Shown: piece by piece, positions 45,764-54,721 of the stretch
How positions within the stretch are numbered: position 1 is the stretch's first letter
How the letters are laid out: the number at the start of each line of letters is the position of its first letter
Assembly: GCF_041154505.1 (NCBI RefSeq)
Contig: NZ_AP028672.1
Location: forward strand, 4,504,501 to 4,568,500
Direction: 5' to 3'
Source of the DNA: Acidovorax sp. A79
Lineage (GTDB): Bacteria; Pseudomonadota; Gammaproteobacteria; Burkholderiales; Burkholderiaceae_C
DNA: 64,000 nucleotides
Notes under the pieces: generated by a model
Database searches by the model: none
What the model saw: only the letters and a program-made list of their open reading frames with translations
What the model was told of the DNA's origin: nothing
Program-made: the position numbers and the translations under genes

Positions 45764-48193
45764 TCAGTCCGTCAGGCGTCCCAACGCCCGCAGCACATTC
45801 TCCGCGGTCGCCGGTGCCGTCAGCACCACGGGCCCCGTGGCTTCATCCCCACGCCCCGCCGCCACCGCATTGCGCAGCGCCTCGTACACGCTGATCGCCA
45901 GCATGAACGGCGGCTCGCCCACCGCCTTGCTGCCGCCCACGTTGTCCTCGCGGTTCGCCTCGGGCCACAGGTTCACGCGGAAGTGCGCGGGGATGTCCCC
46001 CGTCGCCGGGATCTTGTAGGTGCTCGGTGCGTGCGTGGCCAGGGTGCCCTTGTCGTTCCACACCAGCTGCTCGGTGGTGAGCCAGCCCATGCCCTGCACG
46101 AAGCCGCCCTCGATCTGGCCGATGTCGATGGCCGGGTTGATGCTGTGGCCCACGTCGTGCAGGATGTCCACCTTGAGCACGCGGCTTTCGCCGGTGAGCG
46201 TGTCGATGACCACCTCGGAGCACGCGGCCCCGTAGGCAAAGTAGTAGAACGGCCGGCCCGTGAGCGTGGCCTTGTCGTAGTGGATCTTGGGCGTGCGGTA
46301 GAAGCCGTCGCTCCACAGCTGGATGCGGTTGGCGTACGCCTCCTTCACCACGTCGTCGAACAGGCGTACCTTCTTGGGCGAGATCACCTGCCCGCCCTCG
46401 AAGCGGATGGCGCCGGCGCCGCAGCTGTCGAGCCCGCACACGAAGGAGGCGAGGTTGTCGCGCACGTTGCGCGCCGCGAACTGCGCCGCGCGGCCATTCA
46501 GGTCGGTGCCGCTGGACGCTGCCGTGGCGCTGGCGTTGGGCACCTTGCTGGTGTCGCTGGCGGTGACGAGCACCCGGGACAGCGGCACGCCCAGTTCGTC
46601 CGCCACGATCTGCGCCACCTTGGTGTGCAGGCCCTGGCCCATCTCGGTGCCGCCGTGGTTCACCTGCACGCTGCCGTCGGTGTACACATGCACCAGCGCG
46701 CCGGCCTGGTTGAACAGCGTGGCCGTGAAGCTGATGCCGAACTTGACCGGCGTGATCGCCAGGCCCCGCTTGAGCACGGGGCTGGTGGCGTTCCAGGCCG
46801 CGATGGCGTGCTGCCGCTCGCGGTAGCCGGCGTCGCGCTCCAGCTGCGGCATCAGTTCGTGCAGGATGTTGTCCTCCACCGTCATCTGGTAGTGGGTGAC
46901 GTTGCGGCCCTCCCCGGCGTCCTTGCCGTACAGGTTGGCCAGGCGCACGTCCTGGGCATCCCGGCCCAGGGCGCGCGCGATGTCGCCCAGGATGGCCTCG
47001 ATCACGATCACGCCCTGCGGCCCGCCAAAGCCGCGGAACGCGGTGTGGCTCTGGGTGTTGGTCTTGCAGCGGTAGGAAGCGATCTCCACGTCGCTCAGGA
47101 AATAGGCGTTGTCGCTGTGGAACACGGCGCGGTCCGCCACCGGCCCCGACAGGTCGGCGCTGAAACCGCAGTTGGCCGCCATGTGCAGCGCGAGGCCGGT
47201 GATGCGGCCCGCGCCGTCAAAGCCCACGTCGTACTGGTACGCGAACGGGTGGCGCTTGCCGGTGACCATGAAGTCTTCATCGCGGTCGAGCCGCAGCTTG
47301 ACGGGGCGCCCGAACTTGCTGGCCGCCACCGCCGCCCACACGGCCAGGTGGCCGGCCTGGGTCTCCTTGCCGCCGAAGCCGCCGCCCATGCGCCGGCACT
47401 CCACGCGCACCGCGTGGTTGTCCAGCCCCAGGGCGTGGGCCACCCAGTGCTGCACTTCGCCCGGGTGCTGGGTGCTGGAATAGATCCACCACTGCCTTTG
47501 CTCCAGCGGCAGCGCGTAGGCAATCTGGCCTTCGAGGTAGAAGTGTTCCTGCCCGCCCACCTCGAAGGCGCCCTGCAGCCGGTGCGCCGACCGCGCGAGG
47601 CCGGCCTGTGCATCGCCCCGGCGCACGAACACGGGCGGCAGCACATAGCTTTCGGCCCGCAGCGCTTCCTTCACGGTGAGGATGGCGGGCAGCGGCGTGA
47701 TGTCCAGCTTCACGGCGCGCACGGCGCGGCGCGCCTGCATCACCGAGTCGGCCACCACCAGGCCGATCACCTGGCCGACGTGCTGCACGGTGTCGATGGC
47801 GAACACGGGCTCGTCGTGCGCGAAGGCGGCCAGCAGCTTGTCGCCTGGCACGTCGGACGACAGCACCACGCCGCGCACGCCGGGCAGGGCCAGGGCGGCG
47901 CTGGCATCCACGCTGTTCAAGGTGCCGTGCGCCACGGTGGAGAGGATGGGCGCCGCATAGAGCGTGCCCTTCACCTCGGGCAGGTCGTCGATGTAGTGGG
48001 CCGCGCCCGCCACCTGGGCGCGCGCGCTTTCGTGGATGTGCGACTGGCCCATGGCGCGGGTGCTGGCGGGCGCGCTGGCCTGCGGCGGGGCCAGGGGTTC
48101 GGCGGCGTGGGCGTCGGCGCTGGCGACCACGGGGTCGTCCACGGCATCGCGGCTCACGGGCAGGCCGCCGGGCAAGGTGTCGCGCTGGTTCAT
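45764..48193 (-). CDS. xdhB: Xanthine dehydrogenase, molybdopterin subunit
   Basis: The 809-residue protein has the two aldehyde oxidase/xanthine dehydrogenase domains. Visible are the Mo-pterin loop region GGGFGGKE near 268, FRGFGGPQ near 345 (substrate arginine), GGTEMGQGLHTK near 487 and the catalytic glutamate in VGEPPFMLA near 765. It oxidises hypoxanthine to xanthine and xanthine to urate. Residues 1-55 are a low-complexity extension before the conserved start. Its start overlaps the xdhA stop codon (ATGA at 48190-48193), so it is coupled to xdhA. The cofactor is supplied through XdhC, encoded 9 kb away. Confidence 0.95.
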   Translation of the reverse strand: MNQRDTLPGGLPVSRDAVDDPVVASADAHAAEPLAPPQASAPASTRAMGQSHIHESARAQVAGAAHYIDDLPEVKGTLYAAPILSTVAHGTLNSVDASAALALPGVRGVVLSSDVPGDKLLAAFAHDEPVFAIDTVQHVGQVIGLVVADSVMQARRAVRAVKLDITPLPAILTVKEALRAESYVLPPVFVRRGDAQAGLARSAHRLQGAFEVGGQEHFYLEGQIAYALPLEQRQWWIYSSTQHPGEVQHWVAHALGLDNHAVRVECRRMGGGFGGKETQAGHLAVWAAVAASKFGRPVKLRLDRDEDFMVTGKRHPFAYQYDVGFDGAGRITGLALHMAANCGFSADLSGPVADRAVFHSDNAYFLSDVEIASYRCKTNTQSHTAFRGFGGPQGVIVIEAILGDIARALGRDAQDVRLANLYGKDAGEGRNVTHYQMTVEDNILHELMPQLERDAGYRERQHAIAAWNATSPVLKRGLAITPVKFGISFTATLFNQAGALVHVYTDGSVQVNHGGTEMGQGLHTKVAQIVADELGVPLSRVLVTASDTSKVPNASATAASSGTDLNGRAAQFAARNVRDNLASFVCGLDSCGAGAIRFEGGQVISPKKVRLFDDVVKEAYANRIQLWSDGFYRTPKIHYDKATLTGRPFYYFAYGAACSEVVIDTLTGESRVLKVDILHDVGHSINPAIDIGQIEGGFVQGMGWLTTEQLVWNDKGTLATHAPSTYKIPATGDIPAHFRVNLWPEANREDNVGGSKAVGEPPFMLAISVYEALRNAVAAGRGDEATGPVVLTAPATAENVLRALGRLTD

Positions 48194-49815
48194 ACGGCTT
48201 CCTCCAGGCGGAAGTTCTCCACGCTCACCGCCTCTTCGCCCTGGCTCTCCAGCCAGAAGCGCTGCAACAGGCTGGCCAGCACCGTGCGGCGGTAGGCACC
48301 GCTGGCGCGCATGTCCGAGATGGGGTTGAACTCGCCCTGCAGCGCTTGTGCGGCGCGGGCAATGGTGTCGGCGTTCCACGGCTGGCCGGTCAGCGCGGCT
48401 TCGGTCTGGCGGGCGCGGGCCGGGGTGGCGGCCACGCCGCCCGCGCCGATGCTGGCGCGGCGCACCACGTCGGCTTCGATGTCCAGGTTGATGACCAGGC
48501 ACACGGCGGAGATGTCATCGTCAAACCGCTTGGAAATCTTGTAGGCCCTGAGCACTTCCGTGACCCCCGGCCTGGGCACCACGATGCGCACCAGCAGCTC
48601 GTCGGGTGCCATCACGTTCTGCCGGTAGCCGGTGTACAGGTCTTCCAGCGCCAGGGTGCGTTCTCCCCGCACGCTGGCCAGCACCACCTGGGCGCGCAGC
48701 GCGATCAGGAGCGGCATGGAGTCGCCAATGGGCGAGCCGTTGGCCACGTTGCCCCCCAGCGTGCCCGAGTTGCGCACGGGCAGGCCCGCGAAGCGCGTGG
48801 CAAAGGTGTGCAGCCGCGGCCACTGCGCGGTCAGTGCGGCAAACGCGTCGGTCAGGGTGACGGCGGCCCCGAGCGTGATGTGGTGCGCGTCCTGTTGAAC
48901 CTGCCGCAGTTCGGCCACGCGGGTCACGTCCAGGATGCGTGCGTACTGCTTGTGCTGCTTGGTCACCCACAGGCCCACGTCGGTGCAGCCTGCCACCACC
49001 TGCGCTGCGGGGTGTGCCGCCCGCGCGGCCAGCAGATCAGGCAGTGTGGTGGGTGAAATATAAGAAGAATTGGCCTCTGGCGCTGGATGGGTAAGCGCGA
49101 GTAGCTCCAGTTTTTGTAGCAAAAGAGGTTCGTTCACAGCCATTGCGGGCAGGGCGGCCATGTGCTGCGCGGCGTCCAGGATGGGGCGGTAGCCCGTGCA
49201 GCGGCACAGGTTGCCGGAGAGTTCTTCCTGCGCCAGTTCGCGGGTGATGGGTTGGCCGTGGCGGACGTGGTCGAGCGCCGACGGGCCGCCCCTAGGCGCG
49301 AGGGCCCCGGGCGCGCGGGAATCCGGGGGCCCTTCCCCGGATGGGGGCCGCGAACCACACGCAGTGGGGAGCGTGGGGGCGATGTGTTTCTGGTACATCC
49401 CAAAGAGGCTCATCACAAAACCGGGGGTGCAAAAACCGCATTGAGAACCGTGGCACTGAACCATCGCCTCTTGTGCGGGATGCAGCGTGATGGGTGGACG
49501 AGGAGCCGGGGCGGCATCGCCCACGGGCTGGATCAACGGGTCTTCCGCCAGGTCCTCCACCGTCCACAGCGCCATGCCGTGGACCGAATGCGCCAGCCGG
49601 ATGCAGCTGTTCACCGCGCTGTAGTGCACCTTGCCGTCCCGTGCCTCGCCCAGCACCACGGTGCAGGCGCCGCAGTCGCCTTCGCCGCAGCCCTCCTTGG
49701 TGCCGGTGTTGCCCAGGTCTTCGCGCAGCACCTCCAGCAGCGTGCGATCGGGTGGTACATTGCCCAGCGCCACGGGCTGGCCGCGGCGCAGGAATTGCAA
49801 GGGTTGAGTGGTCAT
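48190..49815 (-). CDS. xdhA: Xanthine dehydrogenase, iron-sulfur/FAD subunit with extra segments
   Basis: The 541-residue protein has two [2Fe-2S] domains (cluster 1 C43, C48, C51, C71; cluster 2 C126, C129, C204, C206) and an FAD-binding domain (from about 255, GCTDVGLWVTK near 275, GTLGGNVANGSPIGD near 350). It passes electrons from XdhB to NAD. It is longer than the usual 480-500 residues because of two extra stretches. Residues 148-187 are a Pro/Gly/Arg-rich insert between the cluster 2 ligands; residues 231-254 are encoded by a family 1 repeat in the interdomain linker. Both are in frame, so the protein is probably functional. It is divergent from a LysR gene. Confidence 0.94.
   Translation of the reverse strand: MTTQPLQFLRRGQPVALGNVPPDRTLLEVLREDLGNTGTKEGCGEGDCGACTVVLGEARDGKVHYSAVNSCIRLAHSVHGMALWTVEDLAEDPLIQPVGDAAPAPRPPITLHPAQEAMVQCHGSQCGFCTPGFVMSLFGMYQKHIAPTLPTACGSRPPSGEGPPDSRAPGALAPRGGPSALDHVRHGQPITRELAQEELSGNLCRCTGYRPILDAAQHMAALPAMAVNEPLLLQKLELLALTHPAPEANSSYISPTTLPDLLAARAAHPAAQVVAGCTDVGLWVTKQHKQYARILDVTRVAELRQVQQDAHHITLGAAVTLTDAFAALTAQWPRLHTFATRFAGLPVRNSGTLGGNVANGSPIGDSMPLLIALRAQVVLASVRGERTLALEDLYTGYRQNVMAPDELLVRIVVPRPGVTEVLRAYKISKRFDDDISAVCLVINLDIEADVVRRASIGAGGVAATPARARQTEAALTGQPWNADTIARAAQALQGEFNPISDMRASGAYRRTVLASLLQRFWLESQGEEAVSVENFRLEEAV
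49054..49124. repeat. Structured dispersed repeat, family 1, copy 5 (inside xdhA)
   Basis: Minus-strand copy: TTTTGCTACAAAAACTGGAG, CTACTC, GCGCT and AGCGC arms, GAGGCCAATT. It encodes XdhA residues 231-254 (PLLLQKLELLALTH and following) without breaking the frame. Confidence 0.7.
49255..49374 (-). repeat. GC-rich in-frame insertion in xdhA, repeat-like
   Basis: Minus-strand CCCCCACGCTCCCCACTGCG, followed by GGCCCCCATCCGGGG and GGGCCC-type inverted repeats. It resembles GC-rich intergenic elements of Comamonadaceae. It encodes residues 148-187, which the XDH family lacks. Confidence 0.5.
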
Positions 49816-49968
49816 GACGGATGCCGCTTCTTCGATTGCTGTCAATTCATGAGGACCTGCGCACATCGGGATGCGACGTCCGCATTGCCTTGGAGCGATG
49901 CGGTTTGCCTGAGCCCTGTTTTGCGCAAGTCGTGTTCATCAGAGGGTAGGGCGCCCAATGGCCGCCAG

Positions 49969-49986
49969 CATAAGTACAAGCTTATG
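49969..49986. promoter_or_regulatory. LysR operator-like palindrome between xdhA and LysR
   Basis: CATAAG and CTTATG arms around TACAAG form a perfect 6-bp inverted repeat in an AT-rich island. It is 20 bp before the LysR start and 154 bp from the xdhA start. Confidence 0.5.
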
Positions 49987-50006
49987 ACATCAATGCACGC
50001 ACTGCT

Positions 50007-50939
50007 ATGAGAGACCACGCCCTTTTCGACAAGATAGACCTCCATCTCATAAGGGTCTTGCACACCGTGCTCACAGAACGCAGCGTATCGAGGGCCGCCG
50101 TCCGCCTGGGCATGCACCAGCCGGCGGTGTCGGCCGCGCTCAAGCGCCTGCGCGACCTGGCGGGCGACCCGCTGCTGGTGCGCTCGGGCGCCAGCATGAT
50201 GCCCACCGACGCCGCGCTGCGCATGGTGGAGCCCGCGGGCGCCATCCTGCGCTCGGCCGAGGCGCTGTTCTCGGATGCGCGCGGGTTTGATCCGCGCACC
50301 GCCACCCGCACCTTCCGCGTGGCCGCCAGCGACTACCTCGATCCGCTCTTCCTGCCCCAGCTGGTGTCCCGCATCAAGGTGGAGGCCCCGCTGTGTCCCA
50401 TCGAGATCCTGCCCCTCTCGGCCGACGCGCACTACCATGCGCACCTGGCGCAGGGCGAGGTGGACGTGGTGATCGGCAACTGGCCGCAGCCGCCGGACGA
50501 CCTGCACATGGGCCGCCTGTTCGGAGACGAGGTCGTCTGCCTGGTGGGCAAGGACCACCCCGCCGTGCGGCGCGGCTGGGACGTGGAAAGCTGGTTGGCG
50601 GCCGAACACATCGCGCCCACGCCCACCCACCCCGGCGCGCGCGGCGTGATCGACGCCCACCTGGACAACCTGGGCATGCAGCGCCACATCACGGCGCGCT
50701 GCGCGCATTTCAGCCTCATCCCCAGCATCGTGGCCTCGAGCCTGCTGGTGCTGACCACGGGCCGCCAGTATTGCGAGCGTTATGTGGAGCAGCTGCCGCT
50801 GGCCATCCTGCCGTGCCCGGTGCCTTTTCCGCGCCTCATGTACTACCAGCTGTGGCATGCGCGCACGCACCACTCCGCCGCTGCCGCGTGGTTGCGCGAA
50901 TGTGTGAAAACCGTGGCCTCTTCGCTACGAAAAGAATAG
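50007..50939 (+). CDS. LysR family regulator next to xanthine dehydrogenase
   Basis: The 310-residue protein has a LysR helix-turn-helix (about 10-65, TERSVSRAAVRLGMHQPAVSAALKRL) and a C-terminal effector domain. Subgroup traits (FDKIDLHLIRVLHTVL start) match the NodD/LinR-like branch often found beside xdhAB. It is divergent from xdhAB and 80 bp upstream of the BMP importer, so it may control both in response to a purine. The stop codon TAG falls inside a family 1 repeat. No strong ribosome-binding site precedes the start. Confidence 0.87.
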   Translation: MRDHALFDKIDLHLIRVLHTVLTERSVSRAAVRLGMHQPAVSAALKRLRDLAGDPLLVRSGASMMPTDAALRMVEPAGAILRSAEALFSDARGFDPRTATRTFRVAASDYLDPLFLPQLVSRIKVEAPLCPIEILPLSADAHYHAHLAQGEVDVVIGNWPQPPDDLHMGRLFGDEVVCLVGKDHPAVRRGWDVESWLAAEHIAPTPTHPGARGVIDAHLDNLGMQRHITARCAHFSLIPSIVASSLLVLTTGRQYCERYVEQLPLAILPCPVPFPRLMYYQLWHARTHHSAAAAWLRECVKTVASSLRKE

Positions 50940-50977
50940 CTGCTTGGGCATGCTGAACAAGCGCAAGAAGGTGTTTC
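50924..50977. repeat. Structured dispersed repeat, family 1, copy 6
   Basis: GCTACGAAAAGAATAGCTGC, then GCTTG and CAAGC arms around GGCATGCTGAA, then GCGCAAGAAGG. It covers the last codons and stop codon of the LysR gene. Confidence 0.7.
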
Positions 50978-50982
50978 CATTC

Positions 50983-50998
50983 TTATAACAAGTTGTAA
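50983..50998. promoter_or_regulatory. Near-palindrome before the BMP importer operon
   Basis: TTATAAC and GTTGTAA around AA are symmetric at six of seven positions, 21 bp before the ATPase start. The AT-rich stretch could be an operator or overlap the -10 box. Confidence 0.45.
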
Positions 50999-51019
50999 AA
51001 CTGAGAGACAATCCACCGC

Positions 51020-52621
51020 ATGAGTTCACCTCCTACTCCTCCCGCCCCGGGCGCGCCGCCGCCGCCCCGGCTGCAGCTCATGGGCATCACCAAGCGCTAT
51101 CCGGCCGTGGTGGCCAACAGCGGCGTGTCGCTCACGGTGCTGCCCGGCGAGATCCATGCGGTGCTGGGCGAAAACGGCGCGGGCAAGTCCACGCTGATGA
51201 AGATCATCTACGGATCGGTCAAGCCCGACGAAGGCAGCGTGTTCTTCAACGGCCAGGCCGTGCAGGTGCGCAACCCGCAAGAGGCGCGGGCGCTGGGCAT
51301 CGCCATGGTGTTCCAGCACTTCAGCCTGTTCGACACCCTCACGGTGGCCGAGAACGTGTGGCTGGGCCTGGACAAGAGCCTGCAGCTGGCCGAGGTGACG
51401 CAGCGCATCACCGCCAAGGCGGCCGAATATGGCCTGGACATCGACCCGCTGCGCCCCGTGCACACGCTCAGCGTGGGCGAGATGCAGCGCGTGGAAATCA
51501 TCCGCGCGCTGCTCACCAACCCCAAGGTGCTGATCCTGGACGAGCCCACCTCGGTGCTCACGCCCCAGGCGGTCGAAAAGCTTTTTGTGGTGCTGCGCAA
51601 GCTGGCCAGCGAGGGCTGCAGCATCCTCTACATCAGCCACAAGCTGCACGAGATCCGCGCGCTGTGCACCGCGTGCACCGTGCTGCGCGGCGGCAAGGTC
51701 ACGGGCGTGTGCAATCCGGCGGAAGAATCGAACGCGTCCCTGTCGCGCCTCATGATCGGCGCCGAGCCGCCCGCGCTGGAACACCGCGCGCTGCAGACCG
51801 GCGCCACGGTGCTGCGTGTGCAGGGCCTGTCGCTGCCGCGTGCCGACCAGTTCGGGGTGGATTTGATCGACCTGCAGTTCGAGGTGAAGGCGGGCGAGGT
51901 GGTGGGCATTGCCGGTGTGTCGGGCAACGGGCAAAAGGAACTGCTCTACGCGCTGTCGGGCGAAGACCAGCGGGCTGACGCGGCCTGCATCCAGGTCTCC
52001 GGCCAGAACGCGGGTCGCATGGGCCCCGGCCAGCGCCGCGCGCTGGGCTTGCACTTCGTGCCCGAGGAGCGCCTGGGCCGGGGCGCCGTGCCCACCATGG
52101 GGCTGGCGCACAACCTGCTGCTCACCCGCACCAATTCGGTCGGCGGCAGTGGCTGGATCAAGGTGGGCGCGCTGCAAAAACATGCCGAGGACATCATCCG
52201 GCGCTTCAATGTGAAGGCGGGTGGACCCAACGCAGCGGCCAGGTCGCTGTCGGGGGGCAACCTGCAGAAGTTCATCGTGGGGCGCGAGATTGACGCCAAC
52301 CCCAAGCTGCTCATCGTCTCGCAGCCCACCTGGGGCGTGGACGTGGGCGCGGCCGCGCAGATCCGGGGCTCCATCCTGGCGCTGCGCGATGCGGGCTGCG
52401 CCGTGCTGGTGGTGAGCGAGGAGCTGGACGAATTGTTTGAAATCTGCGACCGGCTGCACGTGGTGGCCAAGGGGCACCTGTCGCCTTCGGTGCCGCGTGC
52501 CGAGGCCACGGTGGGCCTCATCGGCGAATGGATGAGCGGCCTGTGGCATGCCGACGTGCAGGCGCACCTGGCGCAGCAGCACCAGCAGCAGGCGCGGGCC
52601 GGGGAGGTGCAGCATGCTTAA
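51020..52621 (+). CDS. BMP-type ABC importer ATPase (dual nucleotide-binding domains)
   Basis: The 533-residue protein has two ATP-binding halves, as in sugar/nucleoside importers. The first has Walker A GENGAGKST near 51-59, signature LSVGEMQRVE and LILDEPTS. The second is degenerate at Walker A (GVSGNGQKE) but keeps LSGGNLQK and a VSQPTWGVD in place of Walker B. This is normal for this family. It works with two permeases and the lipoprotein encoded downstream, all in one operon. BMP importers take up nucleosides or purines; xdhAB next door suggests a purine here. Its stop overlaps the start of the first permease. Confidence 0.92.
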   Translation: MSSPPTPPAPGAPPPPRLQLMGITKRYPAVVANSGVSLTVLPGEIHAVLGENGAGKSTLMKIIYGSVKPDEGSVFFNGQAVQVRNPQEARALGIAMVFQHFSLFDTLTVAENVWLGLDKSLQLAEVTQRITAKAAEYGLDIDPLRPVHTLSVGEMQRVEIIRALLTNPKVLILDEPTSVLTPQAVEKLFVVLRKLASEGCSILYISHKLHEIRALCTACTVLRGGKVTGVCNPAEESNASLSRLMIGAEPPALEHRALQTGATVLRVQGLSLPRADQFGVDLIDLQFEVKAGEVVGIAGVSGNGQKELLYALSGEDQRADAACIQVSGQNAGRMGPGQRRALGLHFVPEERLGRGAVPTMGLAHNLLLTRTNSVGGSGWIKVGALQKHAEDIIRRFNVKAGGPNAAARSLSGGNLQKFIVGREIDANPKLLIVSQPTWGVDVGAAAQIRGSILALRDAGCAVLVVSEELDELFEICDRLHVVAKGHLSPSVPRAEATVGLIGEWMSGLWHADVQAHLAQQHQQQARAGEVQHA

Positions 52622-53687
52622 GCTGGAACCGCGTCCCCAGGCGTCGAAGCTCTGGACCTATGGCTCGCCGCTGCTGGCGCTGGCCATCACGGTGCTGATC
52701 GGCGTCGCGCTGTTCGTGGCGCTGGGCAAGGACCCCGTGCGCGGGCTGCAGGTGTTCTTCTGGGAACCCGTCAAGTCGCAGTACGCCATCGGCGAACTCA
52801 TGGTCAAGGCCACGCCGCTGCTGCTCATCGCGCTCGGCCTGGCCGTGTGTTTCCGCTCCAACGTGTGGAACATCGGCGCCGAAGGCCAGTTCGTCATCGG
52901 CGCCGTGGTGGCGGGCGGCGTGGCGCTGCTGGCCGACAAGACCACCGGCCCGTGGATCGTGCCCGCCATCCTGCTCGCCGGGGTGCTGGGTGGCATGGCC
53001 TGGGCGGGGCTCACGGCGCTGCTGCGAGACAAGTTCAACGCCAATGAAATCCTGGTCAGCCTGATGCTGGTCTATGTGGCCACGCTGGTGCTGGGCTATC
53101 TGGTCTACGGCCCGTGGAAGGACCCCATGGGCTACAACTTTCCGCAGACCAAGACCTTCGAGAAAGTGACGCAGATCCCGCGCCTGATGCAGGGTTCGCG
53201 GGTGTCCATCGGCCTCTTGCTGGCGCTGGCCGGGGCGGCGGCGCTGTGGGTGTTCCTGTTCCGCACGCGGGCCGGTTTCGCGCAGCAGGTCGGCGGACTG
53301 GCCCCGGCGGCGGCGCGGTACGCCGGGTTCTCCTCGCGCAAGGCGCTGTGGACGGCGTTGCTGATCTCGGGCGGCGCGGCAGGCCTGGCGGGAGCGCTGG
53401 AAGTGGCGGGGCCGATTGGCCAGCTCACGCCCTACGTGCCGGCGGGCTACGGCTTCGCGGCCATCATCGTCGCCTTCGTGGGGCGCCTGCACCCCGTGGG
53501 CATGATCCTCTCGGCCATCCTCATGAGCATGTTCTATATCGGTGGCGAGCTGGCGCAGTCGCGCATGGGGCTGCCCAAATCGCTCACGGGCGTGTTCCAG
53601 GGCCTGCTGCTGTTCACGCTGCTGGCGTGCGACACGTTGATTGCCTACCGCGTGCGCTGGGTCGGCACCAGGAAAGGAGGTGTCTGA
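52614..53687 (+). CDS. BMP-type ABC importer permease 1
   Basis: The 357-residue protein has about nine membrane helices and the conserved segment FRSNVWNIGAEGQFVIGA near 76, with GLAGALEVAGPIGQL near 257. It belongs to the YufP/branched-chain-like permease family. It pairs with permease 2 to form the channel. The start ATG 52614 lies inside the end of the ATPase gene and its TGA overlaps the next ATG by one base, so translation is coupled. Confidence 0.92.
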   Translation: MLKLEPRPQASKLWTYGSPLLALAITVLIGVALFVALGKDPVRGLQVFFWEPVKSQYAIGELMVKATPLLLIALGLAVCFRSNVWNIGAEGQFVIGAVVAGGVALLADKTTGPWIVPAILLAGVLGGMAWAGLTALLRDKFNANEILVSLMLVYVATLVLGYLVYGPWKDPMGYNFPQTKTFEKVTQIPRLMQGSRVSIGLLLALAGAAALWVFLFRTRAGFAQQVGGLAPAAARYAGFSSRKALWTALLISGGAAGLAGALEVAGPIGQLTPYVPAGYGFAAIIVAFVGRLHPVGMILSAILMSMFYIGGELAQSRMGLPKSLTGVFQGLLLFTLLACDTLIAYRVRWVGTRKGGV

Positions 53688-54607
53688 TGGAGTCCTATGC
53701 ACTGCTCATCGGCGCCACGCTCAGCGCGGGCACCGTTCTGGCCATTGCGGCCCTGGGCCTGCTCATCAACGAAAAGGCCGGCATCGTCAATCTTGGGGCG
53801 GAAGGCATGATGCTGTGCGCCGCCATCGCGGGCTTCGCCACCGTGGTGCACACGGGCAACACCTGGCTCGGGTTTGCGGCGGGCATGGCCGCCGGCGCCG
53901 TGCTGGCCGCCATCTTCGGCGTGCTGGTGATCTGGCTCAACACCAACCAGTACGCCACCGGGCTGGCGCTCAGCCTGTTCGGCGTGGGGTTCTCGGCGTT
54001 CGCCGGCATCAGCTACGTGCAGGCCAAGCTGCCCGAGCTGCCCAAGTACGCGGTTCCGGTGCTGGGCGACGTGCCGCTGCTCGGGCCCGCGCTGTTCCAG
54101 CAGCATCCGCTGGTGTACCTCACCATGCTGCTGGTCGCGGGGCTGATCTGGTTCCTGTACCGCTCGCGCGCCGGGCTCGTGCTGCGCTCGGTCGGCGAGT
54201 CGCCCGAGTCGGCCCACGCGCTGGGCTATCCGGTGCGGCGCATTCGCCTCGCGGCGGTGGTGGCGGGCGGGGCGCTGTGCGGGCTGGCGGGCGCCTACAT
54301 CTCGACGGTGTACACGCCCCTGTGGGTGGAGGGCATGGTCGCCGGCCGGGGCTGGATCGCCCTGGCCCTCACCACGTTCGCGACATGGCGCCCGGCACGG
54401 GTGTTGCTTGGTGCCTATTTGTTCGGCGGCGTGACCATGTTGCAGTTCCACCTGCAGGCCACGGGGGTGCAGGTGGCCAGCCAGTTGCTGAGCATGCTGC
54501 CGTATGTGGCCACCATCGTCGTGCTGGCGCTGATTTCGCGCAATCCGGCGTGGATCCGCATCAACATGCCGGCGTCGCTGGGCAAACCGTTCTATCCGGG
54601 CTCCTGA
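53687..54607 (+). CDS. BMP-type ABC importer permease 2
   Basis: The 306-residue protein has about eight to nine membrane helices, the motif INEKAGIVNLGAEGMML near 26 and VGESPESAHALGYPV near 167, both shared by YufQ-type permeases. GGAGG is 6 bases before the start. It overlaps permease 1 by one base (TGATG). The binding protein follows after 114 bp. Confidence 0.92.
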   Translation: MESYALLIGATLSAGTVLAIAALGLLINEKAGIVNLGAEGMMLCAAIAGFATVVHTGNTWLGFAAGMAAGAVLAAIFGVLVIWLNTNQYATGLALSLFGVGFSAFAGISYVQAKLPELPKYAVPVLGDVPLLGPALFQQHPLVYLTMLLVAGLIWFLYRSRAGLVLRSVGESPESAHALGYPVRRIRLAAVVAGGALCGLAGAYISTVYTPLWVEGMVAGRGWIALALTTFATWRPARVLLGAYLFGGVTMLQFHLQATGVQVASQLLSMLPYVATIVVLALISRNPAWIRINMPASLGKPFYPGS

Positions 54608-54721
54608 AATGGGCGGGCCGGTGCGTCAAAAACTGGTTACCCCACGGTAGATCGCCCCATAATTGCTGCTTTCGTCCCCAACCTTTGCAAGTCTCACTCT
54701 TCATTCAACAAGGAAACCGAC

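Noticed and set aside
54630-54665. Promoter for the BMP lipoprotein (GGTTAC and CATAAT)
   Set aside because: CATAAT is a fair -10 match but the -35 region fits poorly, and the gene can be read from the importer operon.
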